Part shown: in pieces, positions 42,412 to 50,891 of the stretch
Layout of the letters: every line of letters begins with the position of its first letter
How positions within the stretch are numbered: the first letter of the stretch is position 1
Assembly (NCBI GenBank): GCA_900299125.1
Contig: OMIR01000083.1
Span: 1-51,985 of the forward strand
DNA: 51,985 nt
Direction of reading: 5' to 3'
DNA from: Nitrosopumilales archaeon
Lineage (GTDB): Archaea; Thermoproteota; Nitrososphaeria; Nitrososphaerales; Nitrosopumilaceae
Position numbers and translations under genes: made by a program
The notes under the pieces: generated by a model
What the model saw: only the letters and a program-made list of their open reading frames with translations
Databases searched by the model: none
Told to the model about the DNA's origin: nothing

Positions 42412-43162
42412 CCTTTCTGTATCCATGACTGAATGTCTTATCATAAAGTTTTGAATATTCGTAGGATTTTGGTTGTATGACATCACCAATTATTACGATT
42501 GCAGTTCGTGTGATTTTTTCGGCCCAGACTTTTTTAGTTATATCTTCCAAGGTTCCAATGATTATTTTTTGATCAGGCCAGCTTGCTCTGTAAACTACCG
42601 CTGCGGGTGTAGTCTTTGGATATCCACCTTTGATTGCCTCTTTGACAATATCTGATACCAAATGTACACTAAGATAGAAGATCATCGTGGATTTGTGTTT
42701 GGCAAGCTCGGAGATCTGTTCTTCCTTTGGTACTTTAGTTCTTTTTTCTGCTCGCGTTATAATCATTGTCTGTGTTACTCCCGGTAGGGTAAGTTGTAGT
42801 CCCAAAGCAGCCGAGGAGGCCAAAAATGATGTAATCCCAGGTATTACTTGAAATTCAATTCCTTCCTTTTGCAGATTATCGGTTTGTTCTCTAATCGCAC
42901 CGTAGATGGCCGGATCTCCATCATGTAGTCTAATAGTCAGTTTGTTCTTATTTGAACCATCTTTTAAAATATCAAAGATTTCCTCGCGAACCATTCCAGA
43001 GGCATCATACATTTTTGCCTTTTTACAGATCTTTAGAATTTGTTCTGGAATTAATGAGCCGGAATAAACTACGATGTCTGCTTTTTGTAGTAATTTTTTT
43101 GCCTTTACAGTTATCAAATCGGGATCACCAGGTCCACAACCCACGAAATATACCTTAGACAC
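42395..43162 (-). CDS. cbiF: Cobalt-precorrin-4 C11-methyltransferase
   Basis: CbiF/CobM adds a methyl at C11 of the corrin ring with SAM. The 255-aa product has the tetrapyrrole methylase motif VYFVGCGPGDPDLITVKA (N-terminal), VYSGSLIPEQIL and HDGDPAIYGAIREQ, and the C-terminal VYRASWPDQKII. It belongs to cluster II and overlaps cbiL by 8 nt. Confidence 0.92.
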   Translation of the reverse strand: MSKVYFVGCGPGDPDLITVKAKKLLQKADIVVYSGSLIPEQILKICKKAKMYDASGMVREEIFDILKDGSNKNKLTIRLHDGDPAIYGAIREQTDNLQKEGIEFQVIPGITSFLASSAALGLQLTLPGVTQTMIITRAEKRTKVPKEEQISELAKHKSTMIFYLSVHLVSDIVKEAIKGGYPKTTPAAVVYRASWPDQKIIIGTLEDITKKVWAEKITRTAIVIIGDVIQPKSYEYSKLYDKTFSHGYRKAKAKN

Positions 43163-43877
43163 GTTTTACCACCATGATGGAAAAATATTTTGTAGTCATT
43201 GTGTTTTGGTTGACTTCACCAAGTTTCATCTTGCGTACAATTTCGTTTTGAGTACCGAGATCTTGTCCAATAGCAAAAATTGAGTCATCAGAGAATCCAG
43301 CTTCTTTTAATAATTTTATTACTTGATCGAAATACCTTCCGTCTTTAAGAAATATCATAGTATCACAATTTCTTGCGGTCTCTTTTACTCGTGAAAGATC
43401 ATAGCATGATGGTATAACTGCCATAGTCTCGGCTCCTTCTGCAAGACTTATTCCAACTTTTGATGCAAATGTAAACATTGAGACAATTCCCGGTATTACT
43501 GCTATTTTAATTTCTGGATGTTTTAATTGAAGTTCTCTATGGAGATAAATCCAAGTGCTATACAGATATGGATCTCCAACTGTGAGATATACAACTCTTT
43601 TTCCTTCCAATACTTTACTTGCAAGAATTTTAGTATTTTTATCCCATGAAGATTCAAGTGTCTCCTTGTCTTTGACCATGGGAAAAACGAGGTTAACAAT
43701 TTCAGGCATATTTAATTTGTCAAGGAGTGATTCTACTACAGAAAGTGCTATACTTGGTTTGTCTTCTTTTGCAGTTGGGCATGCAATAACTTCGGCAGCT
43801 TGAATTGCTTTGACTCCTTTTACTGTGAGTAGTTCAGGATCTCCCGGACCACATCCCACACAAGTCAATTGATACAT
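43155..43877 (-). CDS. cbiL: Cobalt-factor II / precorrin-2 C20-methyltransferase
   Basis: CbiL/CobI methylates C20 with SAM. The 240-aa product begins LTCVGCGPGDPELLTVKGVKAI and has VVYLTVGDPYLYSTWIYL and VIPGIVSMFTFASKVGISLAEG, typical of this early methylase. It is in cluster II between cbiT and cbiF, overlapping cbiF. Confidence 0.92.
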   Translation of the reverse strand: MYQLTCVGCGPGDPELLTVKGVKAIQAAEVIACPTAKEDKPSIALSVVESLLDKLNMPEIVNLVFPMVKDKETLESSWDKNTKILASKVLEGKRVVYLTVGDPYLYSTWIYLHRELQLKHPEIKIAVIPGIVSMFTFASKVGISLAEGAETMAVIPSCYDLSRVKETARNCDTMIFLKDGRYFDQVIKLLKEAGFSDDSIFAIGQDLGTQNEIVRKMKLGEVNQNTMTTKYFSIMVVKRV

Positions 43878-43912
43878 GATTAAACAAAAAAATTTCCTAG
43901 TTAAAAGCGAAT

Positions 43913-44503
43913 CTAGTTTTTTGTGGAAGATATTATTGTTACAGGGTTTCTTGCTAGCATCATAGTTCCAGTACTAGTCTTTTTGCTTTTAGATATCGTA
44001 ACCTGAGTGATATCTACATCAGAGAATCCAAGTTTGTAAATGACATCTAAAACAGCATACATGGTTTCAATGAGTATTACACCAATAACTATTCTTCCTC
44101 CAGACTTTAATTTGGAATAACAAAGTGTTACTATATCCTTGGTATCTCCACCAGTTCCTCCTAAAAATATCGTATCAGCTTGAGGTAGATCTTTGATTGA
44201 TTGTTTTGCATCGGATAAAATTAGTTCTACATTTTTTATTCCAAATTTTTCTAGATTTTTTTTTGTTAATTCAATTGCTTTAGGATCTATATCTACAGCA
44301 AAAATTTTACCAGTTTTGCCGATTTGAAGACCTGCCTCTACTGTTATTGAACCACTTCCACATCCAATGTCATATACTAAATTTCCTTCTGAGAGTCTGG
44401 CTTTGCTAATTTGTATAACACGTGCCTCTTCTTTGGTGATTGGGACATCATCTATTCGTTCAAAAAGATCATCTGGAATACCGGGGGTTTTGTGAATCCA
44501 CAT
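43913..44503 (-). CDS. cbiT: Cobalt-precorrin-6B C15-methyltransferase (decarboxylating)
   Basis: CbiT methylates C15 and decarboxylates the C12 acetate. The 196-aa protein starts IHKTPGIPDDLFERIDDVPITKEEARV and has a SAM site (VYDIGCGSGSITVEAG), then FAVDIDPKAIELTKKNL and IFLGGTGGDTKDI. The partner CbiE (C5-methylase) is not adjacent. It lies 35 nt upstream of cbiL. Confidence 0.93.
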   Translation of the reverse strand: MWIHKTPGIPDDLFERIDDVPITKEEARVIQISKARLSEGNLVYDIGCGSGSITVEAGLQIGKTGKIFAVDIDPKAIELTKKNLEKFGIKNVELILSDAKQSIKDLPQADTIFLGGTGGDTKDIVTLCYSKLKSGGRIVIGVILIETMYAVLDVIYKLGFSDVDITQVTISKSKKTSTGTMMLARNPVTIISSTKN

Positions 44504-44504
44504 T

Positions 44505-44918
44505 TTAGATTGGTTTGAGTATTTGTGTCGAGGATGGTAAGTGTACTAGTGTGTAGGATAAGATCCACATAAACAAGTAAAGGAAAACATATGTGCCCAA
44601 GCCCGTAGTAACAATTTTTTTTCTATCAGACGAGGGTAGCCCAATTCTCATACCCTTTCCTACTATGGCAGATGCAATGAATACGACTATCATAAAACCT
44701 ATTGAAGCCCATCTTCGTTCTTCTCCTTCTATAGATTCAAAAAGGAATGTTGCTGTTATACCACCTAATGCAGCCATTCCAATTCTTATCCAAAATAGCC
44801 TATCTAATAGTCGCTTACGTCTTTCTAATTCATCCTGACTATCTGAGGGTGTAGCAATACTGGGAGTATCATCTGACGGATTATTCGATTCTGGTGATTT
44901 TTTCTTAGGATGCTTCAA
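44505..44918 (-). CDS. Three-span membrane protein, EMC6-like
   Basis: A 137-aa product with a disordered polar N-terminus (1-35, Ser/Pro/Asp-rich), then three membrane segments (about 43-62, 71-88, 105-128). The ending GLGTYVFLYLFMWILSYTLVH and the RIGMAALGGITATFL segment resemble the eukaryotic EMC6 pattern (ALSGATAGIL ... TYVLFWTFLYGMVH). EMC6 helps insert membrane proteins, and archaeal EMC6 relatives have been proposed. The gene is 1 nt from cbiT on the same strand. The assignment is by pattern and remains tentative. Confidence 0.6.
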   Translation of the reverse strand: MKHPKKKSPESNNPSDDTPSIATPSDSQDELERRKRLLDRLFWIRIGMAALGGITATFLFESIEGEERRWASIGFMIVVFIASAIVGKGMRIGLPSSDRKKIVTTGLGTYVFLYLFMWILSYTLVHLPSSTQILKPI

Positions 44919-45015
44919 TGAAATTTCTAAAGTGATTCGATTATGTCAGGTTTAAAATGTTTGGTCGCACTCAGTTCATTAGTGAGGGTCTCATAATGAG
45001 ATCTGGTGATTTATT

Positions 45016-46944
45016 GTGGGATTATCTGGAATAGAACTTGCATTTTTGGTAAAAGACATATCAGAAAAAACGAGAGAATATTATGTCAACAATATCTATT
45101 CCATTAATCAAAATAGTGTTCTGTTTAAACTCCATCATCCAGAGAAACCAGATTTGTTTTTGGTGATCTCATCAATAGGAATGTGGTTTACTAGAATAAA
45201 GATCGATGCATTAGAAGATAATAAACTTGTCAAGAGATTGCGTGATGATCTTTTACGATTAAAGTTGGTCAAAATTGAACAAATTGATCTTGAAAGAATC
45301 GCATATCTAACATTTTCTGGATTTGATAAGGAGTTTATACTAGTATGTGAATTTTTTGGGGATGGAAATATTTTACTTTGTAATAAGGAATACAAGATTC
45401 TCGCATTACTTCATTCCATCCAAGTGAGACATAGAGAATTACATGTCGGAACAAGATATGTACAACCTCCCCAAAAGGGATTAAACATTCTTGAAATTGT
45501 TCCTGAGAATTTTTCAGAATTGAAGACTATTTCAACTTCAATAGTGAAGTGGTTTGGTAGAACATTTGGTCTTCCAACAAAATATGCCGAAGAAATACTT
45601 CGTAATGCAAATGTAGGTTTTGATATTCCTGGAAATACAATTACTGATGAACAAATTCATAGTGTGGTAAATGCGACAAATATTTTGGTACGAAATATTA
45701 TTAATGGTAATCATAATCCAATGATCGTAAAAATTGATGAAGAAGTTGATGTATATCCAATTAAGGTAAACATATCAAATTCAGAACAGGAAATGGTTCC
45801 AACTTTTATGGAGGGCCTCGACAGATTATTTTCACAGATTATACTAGAAAAGGGAAAGGACTCCAAGACAGGCAAAATTGATAAGAAAATAGAAGAGATT
45901 CAAGCCAAAATAGACGAACAGCAAAAGGCAGTATTATTAGTAAAAGAAAAATCAGAAAAGATCTCAAGAGTAGCAAAGTCACTTTTTTCTTTTCCATCTT
46001 ATGGTATTACTAGAATCACAGATCCTTCAGCAGTAGAGATTCTTAAATCAGAGAATGCGGAGTTGATAAAAGATCGTGGTCTTTTATTTATTAGAATCCA
46101 CGATGAAAAGATTCAGATCAATGTAGAATCATCATTTCCTGCAATTGCATCGACATTGTACAATGAGGCTAAACGTCAATCTTCTGCCATTGATTCCATT
46201 GTAACATTGATGAAAAAAAATCAAAGAGATTTAGAAAAACTCAATTCACAGTCTTTGGAAACCAAGAAAGCATCCTTCTTTACTGAGTTCAAAAAGAAAG
46301 AGTGGTTTGAAAGATACAGGTGGTTTTTTACATCTGATGGATTACTGGCAATAGGAGGACGAGACTCCTCATCTAATTCAGCAATTATTAGAAAACAGTT
46401 AGCAAAAAATGACAAAGTGTTTCATGCTGAGATATTTGGTTCACCATTTTTTGTCGTAAAGGATGTACCGCCATCATTACCATTTGACTCTCTAAATGAG
46501 GTTGCCCAGGCAACAGTTTGTTTTAGTCGTGCATGGAGAGAAGGGATGTATGGAATGAGTTCTTATTGGATTAATCCTGATCAAGTAAAAAAGGCAGCTC
46601 CTAGCGGACAATTTCTCTCAAAAGGATCTTTTGTTTTAGAAGGCCACAAAAACTTCATCAAGGCACAAAACCTCAAATTAGCAGTTGGTATAATTTACTA
46701 TGACGAACGTTATATCATTACATGTGGTCCACCAGAACCAATCAAAAAAAATTGTATTTGCTATGCAGTCATAGAACCAGGATTAGATGAAATGACCGAT
46801 TGTGCCAAAAGAATAAGAACAGAATTTATTAAATTACAAGAAGACATAGCAAAGCAGTTTGATATTGATGACTATGTGAGGGTATTACCTGCTGGACAAA
46901 GTCATATTATTGAATCTGGTAATACAAAGATTGATTCAGTATAG
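45016..46944 (+). CDS. NFACT family protein (RqcH/Tae2/NEMF-like)
   Basis: A 642-aa ribosome-associated quality-control factor. The N-terminal NFACT-N domain starts SGIELAFLVKDISEK. Coiled-coil segments fall near 280-320 and 390-420. The NFACT-R domain has YRWFFTSDGLLAIGGRDSSSN and MSSYWINPDQVKKAAPSGQFL. RqcH relatives bind 50S subunits and tRNA to tag stalled peptides. At the family DR position (usually LDRI) this protein has LERI. It starts at GTG. The Mut7-C gene overlaps the 3' end. Confidence 0.9.
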   Translation: MGLSGIELAFLVKDISEKTREYYVNNIYSINQNSVLFKLHHPEKPDLFLVISSIGMWFTRIKIDALEDNKLVKRLRDDLLRLKLVKIEQIDLERIAYLTFSGFDKEFILVCEFFGDGNILLCNKEYKILALLHSIQVRHRELHVGTRYVQPPQKGLNILEIVPENFSELKTISTSIVKWFGRTFGLPTKYAEEILRNANVGFDIPGNTITDEQIHSVVNATNILVRNIINGNHNPMIVKIDEEVDVYPIKVNISNSEQEMVPTFMEGLDRLFSQIILEKGKDSKTGKIDKKIEEIQAKIDEQQKAVLLVKEKSEKISRVAKSLFSFPSYGITRITDPSAVEILKSENAELIKDRGLLFIRIHDEKIQINVESSFPAIASTLYNEAKRQSSAIDSIVTLMKKNQRDLEKLNSQSLETKKASFFTEFKKKEWFERYRWFFTSDGLLAIGGRDSSSNSAIIRKQLAKNDKVFHAEIFGSPFFVVKDVPPSLPFDSLNEVAQATVCFSRAWREGMYGMSSYWINPDQVKKAAPSGQFLSKGSFVLEGHKNFIKAQNLKLAVGIIYYDERYIITCGPPEPIKKNCICYAVIEPGLDEMTDCAKRIRTEFIKLQEDIAKQFDIDDYVRVLPAGQSHIIESGNTKIDSV

Positions 46945-47404
46945 ATTTTTTGTCGATTCGATGCTGGGTAAATTAGCAAAAAAACTAAGAATGTTTGGGT
47001 TTGATTGTATGTATAATTCCTCGATAGATGATGAATCCATAATTTCATTAGCCAAAATTGAATCTCGGGTAATAATTACAATGGACTCTAATCTAGCAAT
47101 AAATGCAATGAAGAGAGACATACTGGTAATAAAACCAGAGAATCATACTGAAAAAGAGCAACTAATTGAAATTGCTAAAAAAATGAATTTTAAAAAATTC
47201 GAATTACAATATTCACATTGTTCTCTATGTAATGGAAAACTGAATATCATATTAGAAGATCAAATATTAGAAAAAATTCCTCCAATGATCAGAAGACATA
47301 CACGGAATTTTTGGCAGTGTGATGAGTGTATGCACATATTTTGGGAGGGAAGTCATATTAAAAACATGAAGAAATTAGTTGGAGAAATAAATGCCAGACT
47401 ATAA
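46931..47404 (+). CDS. Mut7-C RNAse domain protein (PIN-like, DUF82)
   Basis: A 157-aa protein from TTG at 46931. An alternative TTG (46910) adds seven residues and overlaps the previous gene more. It starts with the family hallmark YRFFVDSMLGKLAKKLRMFG, has acidic ITMDSNLAI, and ends with a zinc ribbon (CSLCNGKL...CDECMHIFW). Mut7-C domains are PIN-like predicted RNases with a C-terminal zinc ribbon. It overlaps the AMMECR1 gene by 14 nt, so co-translation with its neighbours is likely. Confidence 0.88.
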   Translation: MIQYRFFVDSMLGKLAKKLRMFGFDCMYNSSIDDESIISLAKIESRVIITMDSNLAINAMKRDILVIKPENHTEKEQLIEIAKKMNFKKFELQYSHCSLCNGKLNIILEDQILEKIPPMIRRHTRNFWQCDECMHIFWEGSHIKNMKKLVGEINARL

Positions 47405-48005
47405 CATATCAGATCAAGATGGAATACTAATTGTATCACATGTAAGAAAAATAGTGACTGAGTTTTTAATTTCTGGAAATAAACCCAGGCTAAGCAAAGA
47501 GGTTGAAAATGCATTATCATTTGAGGCCGGAATTTTTGTGACAATTAACTCTAAAAATGACTTGAGAGGGTGTATTGGATTTCCAATTCCGAGAAGAATT
47601 TCTGATGCACTACCAGAAGCTGCAATTGCAGCAGCAACTGAAGATCCAAGATTTTCTCCTATAGACAAGTCTGAGCTTGGAAAGATTACATTTGAAGTAA
47701 CCATTCTTACACCACCTAAAGAAATCAAGGTTGATGATTTTTCGGCCCTGCCGCAAAGAATCAGGGTAGGCCGGGACGGATTGATCATTAAACAGGGACA
47801 TAAATCAGGATTACTATTGCCACAAGTTCCATTAGAATATGGATGGGATGAAAAGGAATTTCTTTCTCATACATGCCAAAAAGCTGGATTACCGTCTGAT
47901 TGTTGGATGAAAAAACAAACAAAAATCTATTCTTTTGAGGGAATTATTTTCAGAGAAGAGGAACCAAATGGAAATATTGTTCGAGAAAAGTTACAAAACT
48001 CCTGA
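47391..48005 (+). CDS. AMMECR1 family protein
   Basis: A 204-aa protein with the AMMECR1 hallmark LRGCIGFPIPRRI (LRGCIG) near residues 61-73, ATEDPRFSPI and LLPQVPLEYGWDEKEFLSHTC. The function is unclear across archaea and eukaryotes; relatives have been linked to radical-SAM partner chemistry and to regulation. The gene follows Mut7-C with a 14-nt overlap and runs 15 nt into the convergent aconitase-X small subunit gene. Confidence 0.94.
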   Translation: MPDYNISDQDGILIVSHVRKIVTEFLISGNKPRLSKEVENALSFEAGIFVTINSKNDLRGCIGFPIPRRISDALPEAAIAAATEDPRFSPIDKSELGKITFEVTILTPPKEIKVDDFSALPQRIRVGRDGLIIKQGHKSGLLLPQVPLEYGWDEKEFLSHTCQKAGLPSDCWMKKQTKIYSFEGIIFREEEPNGNIVREKLQNS

Positions 48006-48365
48006 AGACGTATCCAATGATATTTCTTTTCCCAGATGTAGTTTTTCATATTCTTGTTCAGTAGCGATAACCAATGGAATATTTGCTAATGCACAACCAG
48101 ATGCTACGGTCAGATCAACTTTTTTGCAGATCATCGCAGTCGGTGCGGAGTTGTGTGATTTGATAGAGTATATTGTGTATGCTCCTACACTGCTTCCAAC
48201 TCCATTTGGAAAAACTAGAATTGAATCTTTCATTGAAATATTATAAAGATCATGTTTTGGATCATTAATTATCCCAGTATTCTTATCGACTGTACCCAAA
48301 AAATTAATCGGTATATTTGTCTTGAGAATACGTCCTGATGCTTTACCTGCAACAATAACTTTCAT
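47991..48365 (-). CDS. Aconitase-X small (swivel) subunit; probable phosphomevalonate dehydratase small subunit (DUF126)
   Basis: A 124-aa swivel-domain protein. Conserved DUF126 patterns include GKASGRILKTNIPINFLG near the N-terminus, DPKHDLYNISMKDSILVFPNGVGSSVGAY and PLVIAT. With the large subunit it dehydrates mevalonate 5-phosphate in the modified archaeal mevalonate pathway, as shown for Aeropyrum. Overlapping ATGA with the large subunit means the two are translated together. Confidence 0.88.
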   Translation of the reverse strand: MKVIVAGKASGRILKTNIPINFLGTVDKNTGIINDPKHDLYNISMKDSILVFPNGVGSSVGAYTIYSIKSHNSAPTAMICKKVDLTVASGCALANIPLVIATEQEYEKLHLGKEISLDTSSGVL

Positions 48366-49516
48366 CTAGTTTCGTCCGAAATGATTTGAGATAATGATTT
48401 AAGATTGACGCCTACCTCATTTGAGTGATTCAGATAATATGCACCTTTAATGCTGTTAGTTGTGACAGAATCAATTTCATTTTTATCAACTAATGGCGTC
48501 AGGCATGTGCAACAGTCAGATAATATTTCACATCCTGCTCTCTCAATTTCATTTGTGTAACCAAGATTTCGTGCTTGCTCTTGAACAGATCTCGGACAAA
48601 AAACCATACATCTTTTGGTGAATTCGCGTCCTCGAAGTAACCAAGATAAATCAGCGATCTCTTTTAGTCCTAATTGTGGACTTCCAAGTGTAATTACATC
48701 ACCCTTGTCTGAAGTGTTTAATTCATCGTGTATTTTTTGCATCTCTTTTTTATCAAAATCGATTTTTTCTGTATTTGATGTCTGATTACCCAGAATGAAT
48801 TTGCCACATCGTCCAGATGTTCCCATTCCACCACATAACGATTTACATTGACGCCTATCCATATCTGAGACCCCAGAAATTTCTACTGCATTATCAGCTA
48901 CTTTTCCAGCAAAATACCCCAACATACCAAACGCAAGCTCATCGGGGTGATCTATTTTCATTTGGATTGTAAGATTAGGAGTATCATCAATTCTTAGATC
49001 AGAATAAGGACTTTTTCCAGTTAAAGCACTTGCCAATGCTGAAAAAGCACTTTCTTTGTTTGTTTTTAGATTTCCAATTGAATTTGCATATATTGCTGCA
49101 TTACTTTCAGCAAATGAAACCTGTGTTCCATTTTCTGGAAGATCAAAAATTTCGTATGGAATACATGAAAATGATGGAATGACGCCTAATTTTTTGTACG
49201 AGTCGGCGATACTTTTTTGTTTTAAGATAAATTCCTCAGACAGATTATATTTAGAGACAGAATCAAAATCAAATCCCATGGGATTTACAGTTGTCATAAC
49301 TTTGACTTTGGCATTCATAGCAAGTTTTGCCAAAAATTCTTCTCCAGCATCCCCAATTGTATTATAATTAACACCTGAAAGGTGAGCCCATTTAATTGGA
49401 ATTAATTTTTCAGCATTAGTTGCTTCACCAGTAGCGACTAGAATTCTATATGCAGTTTGCAATGATTCGCCAAATTCTCCCTTTAGCCCAAGTTCTTCTT
49501 CTTTTGTTAACTCCAC
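48362..49516 (-). CDS. Aconitase-X large subunit; probable phosphomevalonate dehydratase large subunit
   Basis: A 384-aa AcnX catalytic subunit (DUF521). It starts MELTKEEELGLKGEFGES and has SGVNYNTIGDAGEEFLAKLA, TVNPMGFDFD, IPSFSCIPYEIFDLP and cysteine-rich CCTCLTP, which probably binds an Fe-S cluster. It likely feeds isoprenoid lipid synthesis by forming trans-anhydromevalonate phosphate. The small subunit follows with a 4-nt overlap. Confidence 0.9.
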   Translation of the reverse strand: MELTKEEELGLKGEFGESLQTAYRILVATGEATNAEKLIPIKWAHLSGVNYNTIGDAGEEFLAKLAMNAKVKVMTTVNPMGFDFDSVSKYNLSEEFILKQKSIADSYKKLGVIPSFSCIPYEIFDLPENGTQVSFAESNAAIYANSIGNLKTNKESAFSALASALTGKSPYSDLRIDDTPNLTIQMKIDHPDELAFGMLGYFAGKVADNAVEISGVSDMDRRQCKSLCGGMGTSGRCGKFILGNQTSNTEKIDFDKKEMQKIHDELNTSDKGDVITLGSPQLGLKEIADLSWLLRGREFTKRCMVFCPRSVQEQARNLGYTNEIERAGCEILSDCCTCLTPLVDKNEIDSVTTNSIKGAYYLNHSNEVGVNLKSLSQIISDETR

Positions 49517-49579
49517 AAATAATAATTAGTTTATAGAGTATATTACCTGTTGCAGGTTTATTATTGGATTTGTTGAAAA

Positions 49580-50239
49580 GTGACCATGCAGAGAATTCTA
49601 TCTGGTATGATAGAAACAATGAATGCTGTAAAACCTCCAAGAATGACAGCTTTACGACAGTTACGAGAATCTGAGCAGGGTGATCCATTTGCAATTTTAA
49701 TTGGTACAATTCTCTCTGCAAGAACGAAGGATGAGAATACTGCAAAGGTAGTTAGGTCATTGTTTTTGCGTTACAAAAATGCGAAGCAATTAAGCACTGC
49801 TAAAATTAAAGAAGTAGAAAAAATTATCCACTCGATAGGATTCTATCATGTAAAGGCTAGAAGGATTATTGAGGTTGCAAAAATAATTGATACTCAGTAC
49901 AAAGGTAAAGTCCCAGATAATATCGATTCTTTAGTTAAATTGCCAGGAGTTGGTCGTAAAACAGCAAATTGTGTACTTGTTTACGCCTTTGAACAACCTG
50001 CGATTCCGGTAGACATTCATGTTCACAGAATTTCAAATCGATTAGGTCTGGTAGATACAAAGACTCCAGAGTGTACTGAGCAGGAATTAATAAAGAAAAT
50101 TCCAAAACAATTCTGGCTTCAGATAAACGACACGTTTGTCATGTATGGTCAGAATATCTGCAAACCGATATCACCCATGTGTAGCGAGTGTAAAATAAAA
50201 AAATACTGTAATTATTATTCTAAGAAGAACGCTTCTTAG
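49580..50239 (+). CDS. nth: Endonuclease III (DNA glycosylase/AP lyase)
   Basis: Removes oxidised pyrimidines and nicks abasic sites. The 219-aa protein has the helix-hairpin-helix with catalytic Lys in KLPGVGRKTANCVL, the catalytic Asp in PVDIHVHRISNRL, and a C-x6-C-x2-C-x5-C [4Fe-4S] motif at the C-terminus (CKPISPMCSECKIKKYC). It starts at GTG (49580), with a nearby ATG at 49586. A short palindrome ACCTG-TTG-CAGGT (49545-49557) lies in the divergent promoter region. Its 3' end overlaps the next gene by 20 nt. Confidence 0.95.
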   Translation: MTMQRILSGMIETMNAVKPPRMTALRQLRESEQGDPFAILIGTILSARTKDENTAKVVRSLFLRYKNAKQLSTAKIKEVEKIIHSIGFYHVKARRIIEVAKIIDTQYKGKVPDNIDSLVKLPGVGRKTANCVLVYAFEQPAIPVDIHVHRISNRLGLVDTKTPECTEQELIKKIPKQFWLQINDTFVMYGQNICKPISPMCSECKIKKYCNYYSKKNAS

Positions 50240-50891
50240 TTAATAGTAAAAACCCAATCAAAGCTCCAATTCCACCAGCTATAAAAAATGGGTAATAATG
50301 CAGTGGGTTTTGTGAGATATCGCCAGAGAGAATCTCAATTGTATATGTTCCCGAATTAATCGCTGGTGGATCTGTAGTCTCATCCATGCCATAAACTGCA
50401 TAACTACCAACAACGAAATCACTTATCGGTAAATTGCTTGTAACAATTCTTTTTCCATTACCTATAGAAAGACCGGCAGCATTTCCAAATGCTGCAATAA
50501 CTTTAGATTCTGGATTCCAACCATCTTTGTCTATTCTAGTTGGAGTTAGGTATCCTTGACCAGGAAGATTTACAGCTACCCAAAATTTTCTCTCTGGTAA
50601 GCTACCCATCCCAATTTCAACAAATTTGTCTTTGACATTTGCGTCATAAATTCGCAGGATGGCATTGCCTTTTGGATTTGCGTACAATAAATGGTTTTCA
50701 ATAGTTAATTGCCAAGAACCAGAGTGATTTTTTTCTAAGGGAGTAGTAATTGCATCCTGTCTTACTCGATTGAAATCAGAAGGTACAACATTAATTGTTT
50801 GTAAAACCAGTGAAGGGTTAGATTGTTGTTGTGCATATGCAGGAAAAACAACTAGAGCAGTCAGAAAAACTATGATTATTTTTGAGATCAT
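50220..50891 (-). CDS. Secreted, C-terminally anchored extracellular protein, unknown function
   Basis: A 223-aa protein with an N-terminal signal peptide ([20 protein letters not shown], cleavage likely after AYA), a beta-rich ectodomain of about 170 residues and a C-terminal membrane anchor ([20 protein letters not shown]) with a positive tail KKRSS. I do not recognise the ectodomain; the repeats of short beta strands (for example [24 protein letters not shown]) suggest an Ig-like or beta-sandwich fold. The start overlaps the ATP sulfurylase stop by ATGA, so the two are probably co-translated. Confidence 0.8.
   Translation of the reverse strand: MISKIIIVFLTALVVFPAYAQQQSNPSLVLQTINVVPSDFNRVRQDAITTPLEKNHSGSWQLTIENHLLYANPKGNAILRIYDANVKDKFVEIGMGSLPERKFWVAVNLPGQGYLTPTRIDKDGWNPESKVIAAFGNAAGLSIGNGKRIVTSNLPISDFVVGSYAVYGMDETTDPPAINSGTYTIEILSGDISQNPLHYYPFFIAGGIGALIGFLLLTKKRSS

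Noticed and set aside
47414-47788. 124-aa open frame antisense to AMMECR1
   Set aside because: The plus-strand frame has the LRGCIG hallmark; the antisense frame has no family features.
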